Shown piece by piece: positions 15,301 to 23,886 of a DNA stretch of 64,000 nt. The translations under genes were made by a program, and so were the position numbers. Each line of letters opens with the position of its first letter. The first letter of the stretch is position 1. The notes beneath the pieces were generated by a model. It had not been told where the DNA came from, did not search any database, and worked only from the letters and a program-made list of their open reading frames with translations. Source of the DNA: Streptomonospora nanhaiensis. Lineage in GTDB: Bacteria; Actinomycetota; Actinomycetes; Streptosporangiales; Streptosporangiaceae. Location of the stretch: assembly GCF_013410565.1 (NCBI RefSeq), contig NZ_JACCFO010000001.1:4588001-4652000 (forward strand). Reading direction: 5' to 3'.

Positions 15301-18105
15301 GCGCCCAAGCCCGCACTTCAGCTCGACCACGGCACCGGCGAGCACGAAAGCCTTTCCGACGTCGCGAACGCGGCCGCGTCGGCGCCGCCGCGCGCGAGCC
15401 GCGCGCGGGACGACCGGGACGACCGGGACGACGCCGACCCCGCCACCGGGGACCGCACGCGGGCGGCCGCCCCGGAGCGGCCCGCGACCGGTGCGGGTGC
15501 GGACGCCACCGCCGCGCCCGCCGTGGCGGACGCGGACTCGCCAGAAGCCGGCGCGGAGGAGCCCGCAGCGGCCCGCCCCGCCCGGGACATCGAGGACACC
15601 GGGGAAACCGGTGGCTCGCCCGCCACCGACCGGGGCGCCGCCGCCTCGGCCGACACGGGCACCGCGGGGCCCTCCGCCGCCGGAGCCGGAGCCGGGACCG
15701 AGGAGCCCGAGGCTGCCTCGGCCGCCTCGCGGGACGACGCGGAGGCCGCGTCCGGTCCGGAACCCCCGCGCGAGCGCGGCGGCGACTCCGAGCCCCGCGT
15801 CCCGGCGGACCGGCTGGAGGTCCTGGACCGGTACCTCAGCCACGCCGACACCCCGCCGCCGCCCCCGCCGCGCTTCGCCGAGGCGACCGGCGGGCAGCAG
15901 CCGCGCCGTCCCGTCTCCTGGTTCGCCGACACCCCCGCGCCCGCCGAGCACGGCCCGGCCGACCGCGCGGCCGCCGAACCGGAGCGCGCCCGCGGTGGCG
16001 ACACCGTCGAGTCGTCCGCCCGCGCCGAGAGCGCGCCGGGCACGGTGCCCGACGACGCCACCGGACGAGAGCGCGGCACCGCCGCTCAGCGTGCCGCCGC
16101 CGAGGGCACCCCCGAGCCCGCGCCCGCCGAGGACCCGCGTCGGAACACCGCCCGCGCCCCGCACACCGACCCCGCCCCCGCCGCGGACGAGGCGAGCGAG
16201 CAGATCCGTCGCGCCGACCGCCGCCCCGCGGCCGACACCGCCTCCGAGCCCGCCGGCAGCCCCGACGCATCCGGCCCCTCCGCCCCCGACCGGGACACGC
16301 CGGGCCCGGCCGCGACCGGCCGGGGCGCCCGGAGCCACGACAGCGACCCCGGCGACGGCCGGCGGGCGGCCGCCGGTACCGGCGAAGCCGGCCACCCGGA
16401 CGCGCCCGCCAAGCCGCCCCTCGAACTCGACCACGGCACCGGCGAGCACGAGTCCTTCGGCCACGTCAACGCCCCGCAGCGCACCACGGCCGCCGACCTC
16501 GAGGCCGCCGAGGCCGCGGCCATCCGCGCCCGCCGCCGCGACCTCGCCCAGCGCACCGGATCCCCCGACGGCGGCGACGGCGACCTCCGAGCCGCCGAAC
16601 CCGGCGGCAGGCCTCCGGCGGCCCAGGACGGCGGCGACCCCGCCACCGGCGGCGAGCGCTCCACCCGGCTGGCCCGGACCATCAGGGCCAACCCCACCGG
16701 CGGGCACCCCTCCGCCGCCCCCGGACGCACCGCCGACCCCTCCGACTCCGCCGACACCGCCGCACCCTCGGAGCCCTCGGCGCGCCCGCGCACGGGCCGC
16801 TCCCGCACCCCCGCCGCCGGCGACGACAACGTGTTCAGCCGCGTCGCGCAGAACGCCCGCCGCCTCAGCCACCTCTTCGGCCAGACCCCGCCGGGTACCC
16901 CGCCGGAGCCCGCACCGCAGGAGGCGCCCGAGCGCCCGGCCGAGACCGGCCGGCGCGGCGCCGACCACACGCGCGCCCACCCCGACACCCCGGCCGCCCG
17001 GACCGCCGCCCCCGGCGCCACGGGCACCGCACCCGGCACGTCCGCCGACACCCACGCCGACAAGCCGTCGCTCCAACTCGACCACGGCACCGGCGAGCAG
17101 CAGCGGCTCGGCGACACCCCCAACGGCACCCCCTCCCAGCGCGCCCGGGGCAACGGCGGCGCCGGCCGCCCGGCCGCGGAGTCCGACTCCGGCGCCACGC
17201 GCGGATGGCGCCGACTGGCGCGAGTGGTCACCGGCGGGTCCACGGCGGCGGCGAAGTCCGACCTCCCGCCCGGCGACATCGAGCGCCTGCGCACCGCGCT
17301 GCCCGCCCCCCGCACCGTGGTGGTGCTGGGCTGCACCGGCGGCGCCGGGCAGACCGTCACCACCCTCATGCTCGGCCACACCCTCGCGGCCTACCGCGAC
17401 GAACGCGTGGTGGCCGTCGACGTCAACCCCGGCGGCGGCGGGCTGTCGCGGCGCGTGCGGGCCGAGACCCCCGAGACCCTCACCTCGCTGCTCGCCAACG
17501 CCGAGGCCGTCCACGGCTACCTGGGCATGCGCCGCTACACCTCCCAGTCGCCCAGCGGCCTGGAGGTCGTCTCCACCCTGGACGACCCCTACGTGCAGAC
17601 CCTGGACGACCGCGACTACGCGGGGCTGGCCGGCCTGCTGGAGCAGTTTTACGAGGTCGCGCTGCTGGACCCCGCCGCAACCGGGGTGGCGCGCGCGCTG
17701 CCGGTGGCCGACGGCATGGTGCTGGTGGCGCCGGCCAGCGAGGACGCCGCCCGCGCCGTCGCCATGACCTTCGAGTGGCTCGACGGGCACGGCTACGCCG
17801 CGCTGCGGTCCAAGGCCGTGGTCGTCATCAACGGGGTCAGCAAGCGCAGCCTCGCCGACGTCGACGCCGCCGAGCAGGTGGCGCGCGGCCGCTGCCGGGC
17901 GATCGTGCGCGTCCCGTGGGACGACCACCTGGCGGCCGGCAAGGTGGTCGACACCGGCGCGCTGCGCGCCACCACGCGGCGCGCGCACGCGGCCCTCGGC
18001 GGGGTGCTGATGCACGGCCTGGCGGCCGCCCCGGGCCCCGGGGCGGGGCCGGCCGCACCGGGCGGCGGCAACGGCCCCCGGCGGGCGCCGGAGGCCCGCC
18101 GATGA
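12340..18105 (+). CDS. Giant TcpE-like membrane protein fused to a MinD/ParA-like ATPase
   Basis: The 1,921-residue protein has three parts. Residues 1-130 form a TcpE-like domain (TYTNIWRIEKRLYKLYDFRL, then two membrane helices at about 27-50 and 55-75). Residues about 130-1640 are a disordered Pro/Ala/Glu/Arg/Asp-rich linker with six copies of a motif built on LQLDHGTGEHESL. Residues about 1650-1895 are a MinD/ParA-like P-loop domain (VVVLGCTGGAGQT, VVAVDVNPGGGG, VALLDPAATG). The usual P-loop lysine is Gln here. GTG 12340 follows GGAGGCCGGAG. TcpE is an essential membrane part of Gram-positive conjugation channels. The fusion suggests the ATPase is held at the channel by a very long flexible arm. 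High GC inflates open frames on the other strand; this frame has the coding signature. Confidence 0.8.
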   Translation: MDLPTYTNIWRIEKRLYKLYDFRLPQPVSVVYLGVLLGVFAVWLMLMGLLGVPFETPWHVVWLVPPFVIAFLATRPVIEGKRLSELVVSQVRYVTEARVYTRLAPEREPGEIRVAVRVWHRDPAAGPLPAPRKRGARSAAKAAKAAERTRARRTDRGAEAAPPAPRRTARQAPSLDEVLPASPNGHGARAHAGSGPTENPDPAPLWNGDQPAAAQPRAESDDSANWAAAGPYIPAEPPPSVRERVAEREAAFADTPDDEPWEWEPEPAEPRAADPAPRRVEPQDDPGEAERETAFRSARENGLRPGRAADPRPDPAPLPLPEAAEPDSLDQRRVWERDYGRERGTPRRGVGKKVLNYFGFALEKPATGSGTDPARRESQTVRGRGRRPSGHTGPIPGAARTPAELAAHLADYTDERSPDHGVRPDRRDTAGAPAAAYSAPEAAPEHRDTPAEPVPDRPEAAHDPAPSGDPAPDRDTSARRRAEEMMAAPPTPAEAPRARNADPAAPERADAGHEAAAEPLPAGDPDAPASPERPRDDSAARSGAFGRSRPWERRERSGTGSEGDPAEPDAADRPGPQRRLRGRIQGVLVTRRLERERDAADAVSGAGQEDAGSAAPSDRESERARERARAAAPPPRATGQGLGGPEPTEPARPSLRARRLQQRPHAAPWDLPTPLDSAAEQRAPRDDRPAERAEPASPRADAVPPSAPEPNRASAGTAEPGERKPHLQLDHGTGEHESLSEVVRVFSAPPGTVGVDEGRPGRTGDRREAEPEPAPEAAEAEGTAPGAAAEDAQPRAAREAAEAAAEPEPENKPPLQLDHGTGEHESLTEVTRALSEGAGESADEESTGDKSARPARAQAEGKPPLQLDHGTGEHESLTEVSRAMAAPEERAPAPRAASRTPDTDPAAPSAPDTAAGQDPAEADRPAGDPRPAAEAAGAAADTAAEREPGAEPAPGDAPRMDPGRSPAAGSESPHPAAADAPRIPDLSAPKPALQLDHGTGEHESLSDVANAAASAPPRASRARDDRDDRDDADPATGDRTRAAAPERPATGAGADATAAPAVADADSPEAGAEEPAAARPARDIEDTGETGGSPATDRGAAASADTGTAGPSAAGAGAGTEEPEAASAASRDDAEAASGPEPPRERGGDSEPRVPADRLEVLDRYLSHADTPPPPPPRFAEATGGQQPRRPVSWFADTPAPAEHGPADRAAAEPERARGGDTVESSARAESAPGTVPDDATGRERGTAAQRAAAEGTPEPAPAEDPRRNTARAPHTDPAPAADEASEQIRRADRRPAADTASEPAGSPDASGPSAPDRDTPGPAATGRGARSHDSDPGDGRRAAAGTGEAGHPDAPAKPPLELDHGTGEHESFGHVNAPQRTTAADLEAAEAAAIRARRRDLAQRTGSPDGGDGDLRAAEPGGRPPAAQDGGDPATGGERSTRLARTIRANPTGGHPSAAPGRTADPSDSADTAAPSEPSARPRTGRSRTPAAGDDNVFSRVAQNARRLSHLFGQTPPGTPPEPAPQEAPERPAETGRRGADHTRAHPDTPAARTAAPGATGTAPGTSADTHADKPSLQLDHGTGEQQRLGDTPNGTPSQRARGNGGAGRPAAESDSGATRGWRRLARVVTGGSTAAAKSDLPPGDIERLRTALPAPRTVVVLGCTGGAGQTVTTLMLGHTLAAYRDERVVAVDVNPGGGGLSRRVRAETPETLTSLLANAEAVHGYLGMRRYTSQSPSGLEVVSTLDDPYVQTLDDRDYAGLAGLLEQFYEVALLDPAATGVARALPVADGMVLVAPASEDAARAVAMTFEWLDGHGYAALRSKAVVVINGVSKRSLADVDAAEQVARGRCRAIVRVPWDDHLAAGKVVDTGALRATTRRAHAALGGVLMHGLAAAPGPGAGPAAPGGGNGPRRAPEARR
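14509..17115 (+). repeat. Six dispersed copies of a coding repeat (LQLDHGTGEHESL motif)
   Basis: Copies start at 14509, 14773, 14923, 15307, 16411 and 17062 (residues 724, 812, 862, 990, 1358 and 1575 of the fusion protein). Each begins with KP, then a hydrophobic pair, then the almost invariant DHGTGE core, usually HESL and an acidic-valine end. The last two copies diverge after the core (HESFGHV, QQRLGD). The spacing is irregular (50-368 residues) and the linker between copies is unrelated low-complexity sequence, so the motif is under selection while the rest drifts. Confidence 0.85.
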
Positions 18106-18218
18106 CCCCTCGAACCACCACGGCGGGGGCCCGGCCCGCGGTCGCGGCGTCCGCGCGGCGGCCCCCGCACCGCACACCCCACCACGCTGCACACGACATC
18201 CGGGAGGGCACTCGATGA
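18102..18218 (+). CDS. Possible 38-residue protein bridging two conjugation genes
   Basis: The ATG at 18102 overlaps the stop of the fusion gene (ATGA), and its TGA overlaps the ATG of the VirB4 gene (ATGA). The frame therefore joins the two large genes exactly, as a translational relay would. The product is basic and His/Arg/Pro-rich (MTPRTTTAGARPAV at the start, HHAAHDIREGTR at the end) with no membrane segment. It may be a real small protein or only a coupling leader. Confidence 0.4.
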   Translation: MTPRTTTAGARPAVAASARRPPHRTPHHAAHDIREGTR

Positions 18219-20725
18219 TCGGCAGCAGAGGCGGAACCCGCCTTTCGGTCCGCTACTTCGACGACCGCATCCTGCTCAGCGAAGCCGACGCCTGGGCCTA
18301 CTTCCGGCTGCCGACGGTCTCCTACGAGTTCGCCACGCCGGAGGAGCGCGAGGCGCTCGCCACCAACATCACGATCGCGCTGGCCGCCATCCGGATGAAC
18401 GACGCCGAGGTCCACCTGCGCGTGGCCCACCGCACCTACCCGGCGGCGGAGTGGGCCACCCGGCTCGACGGCACCTCCGACTCCGGGCCGGGGTGGTACG
18501 ACTACCTCGACGAGATGTACCGGCACGTGTGGGCCAAGGACTTCTGGACCAAGGAGGTCTACCTGGGCGTGCGACTGGGCCTGCGCGGCGGCGTGCGCGG
18601 CCAGCTGTCGCAGAGCGTGTTCGCCCAGTTCCTGTCGGCCTACCAGCGGGGCGAGCAGATCCTGGGCATGGAGGACGACGCGATCGACGCCAAGGAGATC
18701 GCCCGCTGGACCGACCAGGCCGAGCGCCTGGGGCGGGCCCTTGCGGCCAGCTCCCTGCACGCCCGCCACGCCACCTCCGACGAGGTCGCGTGGCTGATCC
18801 GGCACGCGGTCACCGGGACCATCGAGGAGGACCGGCGCTCGGCGGCGGGCCGGCGCACGTGGGGCCGGGGCGAGATCGAGCAGCTGGTCGAGGGCGTGAT
18901 CCACAACGGGCGGTCGCTGCTGCGGCTGGACCAGCCCACCGGGTCCACCTACATCGCGCACCTGTCGTTCTCGAGGTTTCCCGACCTCATGCCGTTCCCC
19001 GACGGCGAGCCGTGGCTGCACTACGCCGACGCGCTGCCGTTCCCGGTCGAGATCTCGCTGCGGATGAAGCTCATCCCGCCGGCCAAGGCCAGCAAGGACG
19101 TCGGGCGCAAGCTCGCCCACGCCCGCGACATGGACGCCCACATCCGCGAGGCGGGGGTGCCCGCGCCCATCGCGCTCGCCGAGCAGATCGACGCCGCGCG
19201 GATGCTGGAGCACGGCATCACCAAGGAGCGGCTGCCGTTCGTGTACGGCTGGCACCGGCTGATGGTGTCGGCGCCCACCGAGGACCTGCTGGTGCAGCGG
19301 GTCGAGGCGGTGGTGGAGCACTACCGCGACATCGGCATCGACGTCGTGAACTCCACCGGCGACCAGTTCGCGCTGTTCTCGGAGTCGCTGCCGGGCGACC
19401 GGATCCGGCTCAACGCCTACGCCCAGCGCCAGCCGCTGCGCACCATCGCCGGGGGCATGCCCACCGCCACCATCGACCTCGGCGACCGCCGGGACTCCAG
19501 CGGCGCCGGCTGGACCGGCCCCTACATCGGCGAGACCCTGGGGCGGGCGCGCTCCATCGTCCACTTCGACCCCATGGTGGCGGCGGCCCGCAACCGGCCC
19601 ACCGCCATCGCGATCACCGGCGAGCCCGGCGGCGGCAAGACCACGCTGGCGCTGCTGCTGATCTACCAGTTGGCGCTGCGCGGGGTCACCGTGGCCGCCA
19701 TCGACCCCAAGGGCGACGCCGAGTCGCTGGTGCGGCTGCTGCAGCGGCGCGGCCGCAAGGCGCGGATCATGTCGATGGCCTCGGCCGAGCCCGGCCTGCT
19801 CGACCCGTTCTCGTTCGGCGACGACCTCTCGACCCAGAAAACCATGGCCACCGAGACCCTGCGGCTGCTGCTGCCCCGCATGAGCGAGGAGCGGGAGTCG
19901 GCCATGATCCAGGCGGTCGCGGCCGTGGCCAACCAGCCGCGCCCGAGCCTGGCGAAGGTCGTCGCCTACCTTGAGGACTCCGACGACGCGGCCTCGCGCA
20001 ACCTGGGCGCGGTGCTGCGCTCCATGTCGGAGATGCGGCTGGCGGGGCTGTGCTTCGACCCCAAGGGCCAGACCCAGATCGACACGGAGGGCTGGACCAC
20101 CGTGTTCACGCTGGGCGGCCTGACCCTGCCCGACTCCACGATCCAGCGCGACGACTACTCCTACGAGCAGCGGCTGAGCGTCGCCCTGCTCTACCTGGTG
20201 AGCCAGTTCGCGCGGCGGTTGATGAACGGCATCGACCGCCACCTGCCCAAGGCCATCTTCCTCGACGAGGCGTGGGCGGTGACCTCCACCCCGGAGGGCG
20301 CCAAGCTCGTGCCGGAGGTGTCGCGGATGGGCCGCTCGCGCAACACCGCCCTGATCCTGGTGAGCCAGAACGCCGGTGACCTCCTCAACGAGCAGGTCAC
20401 CAACTGCCTGTCGAGCGTGTTCGCGTTCCGCTCCAGTGAGCGGTTCGAGGTGGAGAGCGTGATGGCGCTGCTGGGCGTCGACCCGTCCGAGGAGCACCAG
20501 GCGATGCTCCGCAACCTCGGCAACGGCGAGTGCATCTTCCGAGACCTCGACGGCCGCGCCGGGCGCATCGCCGTCGACCTGGTGTCCGAGGAGCTACTGG
20601 CGTGGCTGGACACCAACCCCACCCGGCAACGACCCGATACCGCCGAAGACGACACCGCCGGCCCCGGCGCCCTCGTTGGGACGGGCAGCGCGGGAGGCAC
20701 CACGAGGACGGGGCACCACCAGTGA
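18215..20725 (+). CDS. VirB4/TcpF-type conjugation ATPase
   Basis: The 836-residue protein has an N-terminal VirB4-specific domain (about residues 1-430) and a C-terminal RecA-like motor. Walker A is GEPGGGKTT at about residue 470 and Walker B is AIFLDEAW at about 679. The later motifs LVSQNAGDLLNEQ and FAFRSSE are typical of VirB4/TraC motors. It powers channel and pilus assembly at the inner face of the membrane. The ATG at 18215 overlaps the 38-residue frame. The C-terminal 30 residues are low-complexity. The next gene begins in the stop codon (GTGA). A fully intact core gene of the cluster. Confidence 0.9.
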   Translation: MIGSRGGTRLSVRYFDDRILLSEADAWAYFRLPTVSYEFATPEEREALATNITIALAAIRMNDAEVHLRVAHRTYPAAEWATRLDGTSDSGPGWYDYLDEMYRHVWAKDFWTKEVYLGVRLGLRGGVRGQLSQSVFAQFLSAYQRGEQILGMEDDAIDAKEIARWTDQAERLGRALAASSLHARHATSDEVAWLIRHAVTGTIEEDRRSAAGRRTWGRGEIEQLVEGVIHNGRSLLRLDQPTGSTYIAHLSFSRFPDLMPFPDGEPWLHYADALPFPVEISLRMKLIPPAKASKDVGRKLAHARDMDAHIREAGVPAPIALAEQIDAARMLEHGITKERLPFVYGWHRLMVSAPTEDLLVQRVEAVVEHYRDIGIDVVNSTGDQFALFSESLPGDRIRLNAYAQRQPLRTIAGGMPTATIDLGDRRDSSGAGWTGPYIGETLGRARSIVHFDPMVAAARNRPTAIAITGEPGGGKTTLALLLIYQLALRGVTVAAIDPKGDAESLVRLLQRRGRKARIMSMASAEPGLLDPFSFGDDLSTQKTMATETLRLLLPRMSEERESAMIQAVAAVANQPRPSLAKVVAYLEDSDDAASRNLGAVLRSMSEMRLAGLCFDPKGQTQIDTEGWTTVFTLGGLTLPDSTIQRDDYSYEQRLSVALLYLVSQFARRLMNGIDRHLPKAIFLDEAWAVTSTPEGAKLVPEVSRMGRSRNTALILVSQNAGDLLNEQVTNCLSSVFAFRSSERFEVESVMALLGVDPSEEHQAMLRNLGNGECIFRDLDGRAGRIAVDLVSEELLAWLDTNPTRQRPDTAEDDTAGPGALVGTGSAGGTTRTGHHQ

Positions 20726-23121
20726 CGTTCACGCATCCGACCGGCGCGCCCACGGACACCCCCACCCACCCGCCCGCCGGCCGCCCGCGCCAACGCCGCC
20801 TCAAGCGCGGCCTCGTCATGACCCTGCTCATGGCGGCCTTCCTGCTGACCCCCCTCAGCAGCGCCCAGGCCGCCCCCGTCTGCGAGGGCGAACCCGCCCC
20901 CCAACCCGAGGCCGCCGGCAGCGGAGCCGACGGCCTCCTGGTGCCGCCGCAGTCCGCCGAGGCCGTGGCCGCCTCGCCCGACGGCCTGCCGCCGGACTCC
21001 AGCATCTACGGCCAGTACGGGACAGCGGGCCAGCAGTGGCACGTGATCCGCGAGTCCTGCGTCGACAAACTGGGCTCCGCCTCGGTCGCCACCCTGAGCA
21101 ACACCGCCTGGAACCTGTCGAAGACGATCAACCAGTCCACGATCACCGTCTACCAGGCGGCGACGAGCGACGGCCTGCTGGAGAGTTTCAACGCTCTGGT
21201 CGAGTCGGTGATCGTCGAACTCCGCGAAGGGGTGTGGCGGCCGCTCCTGCCGACCGTGATCATTCTTGGGGCGGTGTGGCTGGGCTGGTACGGGTTGATC
21301 CGCAAGCGTGTCACCCTGACCATCGAGAGTTCGGTCTGGATGGTCCTGGCAACGGTCCTGGCCATGTGGATCCTCGTGAACCCGGGACAGATCCTCTCTT
21401 ACGCCGGAAACATCGTGAACTCCGGTGGGCAACTAGTGAACTCCGCGGTTTCGCGGGTCACGCCCCCGGGAGCTTCCCAGACATGCCCACGGGGAGCGGA
21501 GGAGGTCCAAAGGGCCGAGTGGGAAAGCCAGAACGACTTCGCGGTCAGGAAAAACTCGCAGATGCTATGGTCGGGATTGGTATGCCGACCATGGGTTGCG
21601 GGCGAGTTCGGAACAGGCCCTGTTGCTAATGTTGTCGCTGCTCGCCACGGAACTGATCTTCTTGCGGCCCAGGGAATCAGCAGGGCTGAGCAGCAACAGA
21701 TTGCGGACGGTGATCTTGATGCCACCCAATTGTATGAGGACAAGCGTCAATCCTATGAGGAGATCGCCGCAGACATTGAAAACACCTACCCCGAGGTTTA
21801 TCCCCTCTTCGAGGGAGAGCAGCAGGGCAGCAGGCTCGGAGTCGCGACTCTGGCTCTCTTCGCATCGATATTCGCGGGCGGGCTCATTTTGGCGGGCTCA
21901 GTCGCGCTGATCGTGCTGAAGATCGGGTTCCTCCTGCTTCTTCTACTGTCGCCGGTATTCCTGCTTATTGGAATTCACCCCGGTTACGGGCGCACTGTGC
22001 TCCTGCGCTGGTTTGAAATGCTGCTGGGTATGCTGCTCAAGCAAGTGTTTGTTGTTCTTCTTATATCCATTCTGGTGATGTGTTACGGCCTCGTTATGGC
22101 CACAGATCTCGGATGGGGCTTGCAGATGATCCTGCTGGCGCTGTTCACCTTGGCGCTCTTCATCTACCGCCGTCCGTTCACCCATCTGTTTGCTTCCATA
22201 AACGCCAACACCTTTACATCCCGAATGGTCAGTGACGCGGTGGCCAGCAGCGCCCTCAGTAGGAGCGCGAACGTGCTTCCGCCTGTCGCCTATATGCGGG
22301 CCCAAAGGTGGGGACTGAGGCAGGCGCCGCATCTGGCCGCTGCGGCCGGTGCAGTCCCGGTGGGAGGTGCCGGGATTGGCGCGGCTGAACAGGGCGAGGC
22401 TGCTCGCCAGTCCATTGCCGACCCCGCGGTCGCGGACGGTGCGCAACCGGGAGAACCCCGCCGTGCACGCGGAGTCGGTGGATACGGGCGGGTACGCGGT
22501 AACGCCGCACCTCCGCCGCTTCGGCTGAGGCAGACCGACAACACTGAGGCGGAACGCGGGCGTGCGGCTGGTGCCGCGGCGACCGGCCGCAGTTCATCCC
22601 AGGCGCCGCGGCTCAGCGAGGCCGCGTCCGGTGGGATCGGCGGGGGGAGTTCGCGGGCTGCATCGCACGGTTCGAGCGGCGCGATTCCTCCCCGACCTTC
22701 CGGCGGCTACACGGGTACGGGTGATACGGGATGGGCCGCTGTCTTCAGCTCCGGCGCGGGAAGTTCGGCTTCCGCGCCTCCTCGGAGCGGTGCCGAGCCC
22801 GCCGACCGTCCTCAAGGAGACGCACGCCCGGCACCCAGCACCGGCACTGGAATCTTCCGCGGCAGAACCGCCACTCCACCTCAGGGAACGGCGAACCGAG
22901 GATCGCGGTGGGGGACGCCTCGTACCAGGGAAGGGCGGCCGCTGCCTCCTCGACCGCAGCAGGGCGCGCCATCAGGTGGAGACCGTGAAGGCGGGAACTG
23001 GATCAGCGGTTCAGCCAGAACCAGCAAGGACGCTCCGATAAGTCCTTTCTGGACGGGAACGGCGCAGCGCCGGCGTGACACGGAGCGCGACGTCCCATTC
23101 TGGCTGCGAGACGACGACTGA
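20722..23121 (+). CDS. VirB6/TrbL-like polytopic channel protein
   Basis: The 799-residue protein starts at GTG 20722, overlapping the VirB4 stop. It has an N-terminal hydrophobic signal (MTLLMAAFLLTPLSSAQA) and about six membrane helices (roughly residues 170-190, 205-222, 375-420, 435-460, 465-482). A C-terminal Arg/Ser/Gly/Pro-rich tail of about 280 residues follows. This resembles TrbL/VirB6/TcpH channel subunits. Base composition changes inside the gene: up to about 21,380 third positions are nearly all G/C, then GTT, GCT, ATT and CTT become common. This suggests a mosaic gene or a recombination joint. ATG 20818 is a possible shorter start. Confidence 0.75.
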   Translation: MTFTHPTGAPTDTPTHPPAGRPRQRRLKRGLVMTLLMAAFLLTPLSSAQAAPVCEGEPAPQPEAAGSGADGLLVPPQSAEAVAASPDGLPPDSSIYGQYGTAGQQWHVIRESCVDKLGSASVATLSNTAWNLSKTINQSTITVYQAATSDGLLESFNALVESVIVELREGVWRPLLPTVIILGAVWLGWYGLIRKRVTLTIESSVWMVLATVLAMWILVNPGQILSYAGNIVNSGGQLVNSAVSRVTPPGASQTCPRGAEEVQRAEWESQNDFAVRKNSQMLWSGLVCRPWVAGEFGTGPVANVVAARHGTDLLAAQGISRAEQQQIADGDLDATQLYEDKRQSYEEIAADIENTYPEVYPLFEGEQQGSRLGVATLALFASIFAGGLILAGSVALIVLKIGFLLLLLLSPVFLLIGIHPGYGRTVLLRWFEMLLGMLLKQVFVVLLISILVMCYGLVMATDLGWGLQMILLALFTLALFIYRRPFTHLFASINANTFTSRMVSDAVASSALSRSANVLPPVAYMRAQRWGLRQAPHLAAAAGAVPVGGAGIGAAEQGEAARQSIADPAVADGAQPGEPRRARGVGGYGRVRGNAAPPPLRLRQTDNTEAERGRAAGAAATGRSSSQAPRLSEAASGGIGGGSSRAASHGSSGAIPPRPSGGYTGTGDTGWAAVFSSGAGSSASAPPRSGAEPADRPQGDARPAPSTGTGIFRGRTATPPQGTANRGSRWGTPRTREGRPLPPRPQQGAPSGGDREGGNWISGSARTSKDAPISPFWTGTAQRRRDTERDVPFWLRDDD

Positions 23122-23187
23122 CTGGGCGTCGGCTGAAGAGCAGCGACCGATCATCCGTAAGCGAGTCGGACCCGAGGAACCCCTCAG

Positions 23188-23844
23188 ATGCCCAAACCCC
23201 TCACTGATGGCCAGCAGCGCCTTCTTTTCGGCGTTCTGGTCGTTGTTCTCGTCGTCTTCGGCGTCTATCTCAGCACGGGCGGTTGGCGAGACGGCGGCGA
23301 CGACGGTGCGGAGGCGGACAACGCCCCCGAGTCCGGGCAGGACGAGGCGGGGGGGGCCGCCAACTCCGATGTGGTGCCTCCCAGCCCCATCCCTACAACA
23401 GCCGCCGACGACATGGACGTGCAGGACTGGCTGCCGTTCACCGAGGACGAGCTCAAGGGAGCTGCGGCTACCGCACAGCGGTTTGCGGCGGCGTACGGGA
23501 CGATCGACTATTCGCAGCCGCCTGCGGCCTACTACGGGTCACTGGAGGAACTCGCCACCGCCGACTATGCCGAGACACTCGCCGAAAGCTCCGGCGCGGG
23601 AGCGCTTTGGGAGGAGATGGCACAGCAGGAGGCCGTGGCACAAGGCCGGGCCAACGTCGACCGGATCCGCAGTTTCGACGACGAGTCGGTGGTGTTCGTT
23701 GTAGAGGCGCAGTCGATCACGCAGGGTACCGACGGGGCCACCGAGAACCTTGGGGAGTTCGCCATAACCGTGGTGGAGGAACGCGGCGAATGGCGAGTCT
23801 TCGATTTCCAGCCCGCAGACAGCGGGAACCTCGGAGAGGGCTGA
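23188..23844 (+). CDS. Membrane-anchored NTF2-like transfer protein (TcpC/VirB8-like)
   Basis: The 218-residue protein has one N-terminal membrane helix (about residues 11-28), an acidic low-complexity linker to about residue 75, and a compact domain (LKGAAATAQRFAAAYGTIDY to the EERGEWRVFDFQPAD end). The domain has the helix-then-sheet pattern of the NTF2 fold. It would be a second VirB8-type assembly protein beside the TcpC-like protein at 10957. ATG 23188 comes 66 bases after the previous stop. The family assignment is by pattern only. Confidence 0.6.
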   Translation: MPKPLTDGQQRLLFGVLVVVLVVFGVYLSTGGWRDGGDDGAEADNAPESGQDEAGGAANSDVVPPSPIPTTAADDMDVQDWLPFTEDELKGAAATAQRFAAAYGTIDYSQPPAAYYGSLEELATADYAETLAESSGAGALWEEMAQQEAVAQGRANVDRIRSFDDESVVFVVEAQSITQGTDGATENLGEFAITVVEERGEWRVFDFQPADSGNLGEG

Positions 23845-23886
23845 CTCGATGGAGTGGCGCGGACCATGGAGTGAGGCGGTGACCCG

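Noticed and set aside
10726-18192. Very long minus-strand open frames opposite the TcpE fusion gene (for example 10726-13878 and 14149-18192)
   Set aside because: They are open only because stop codons are rare in this GC-rich sequence. Their translations are Gly/Arg/Ala-rich without domains, and the plus strand has the coding third-position pattern.
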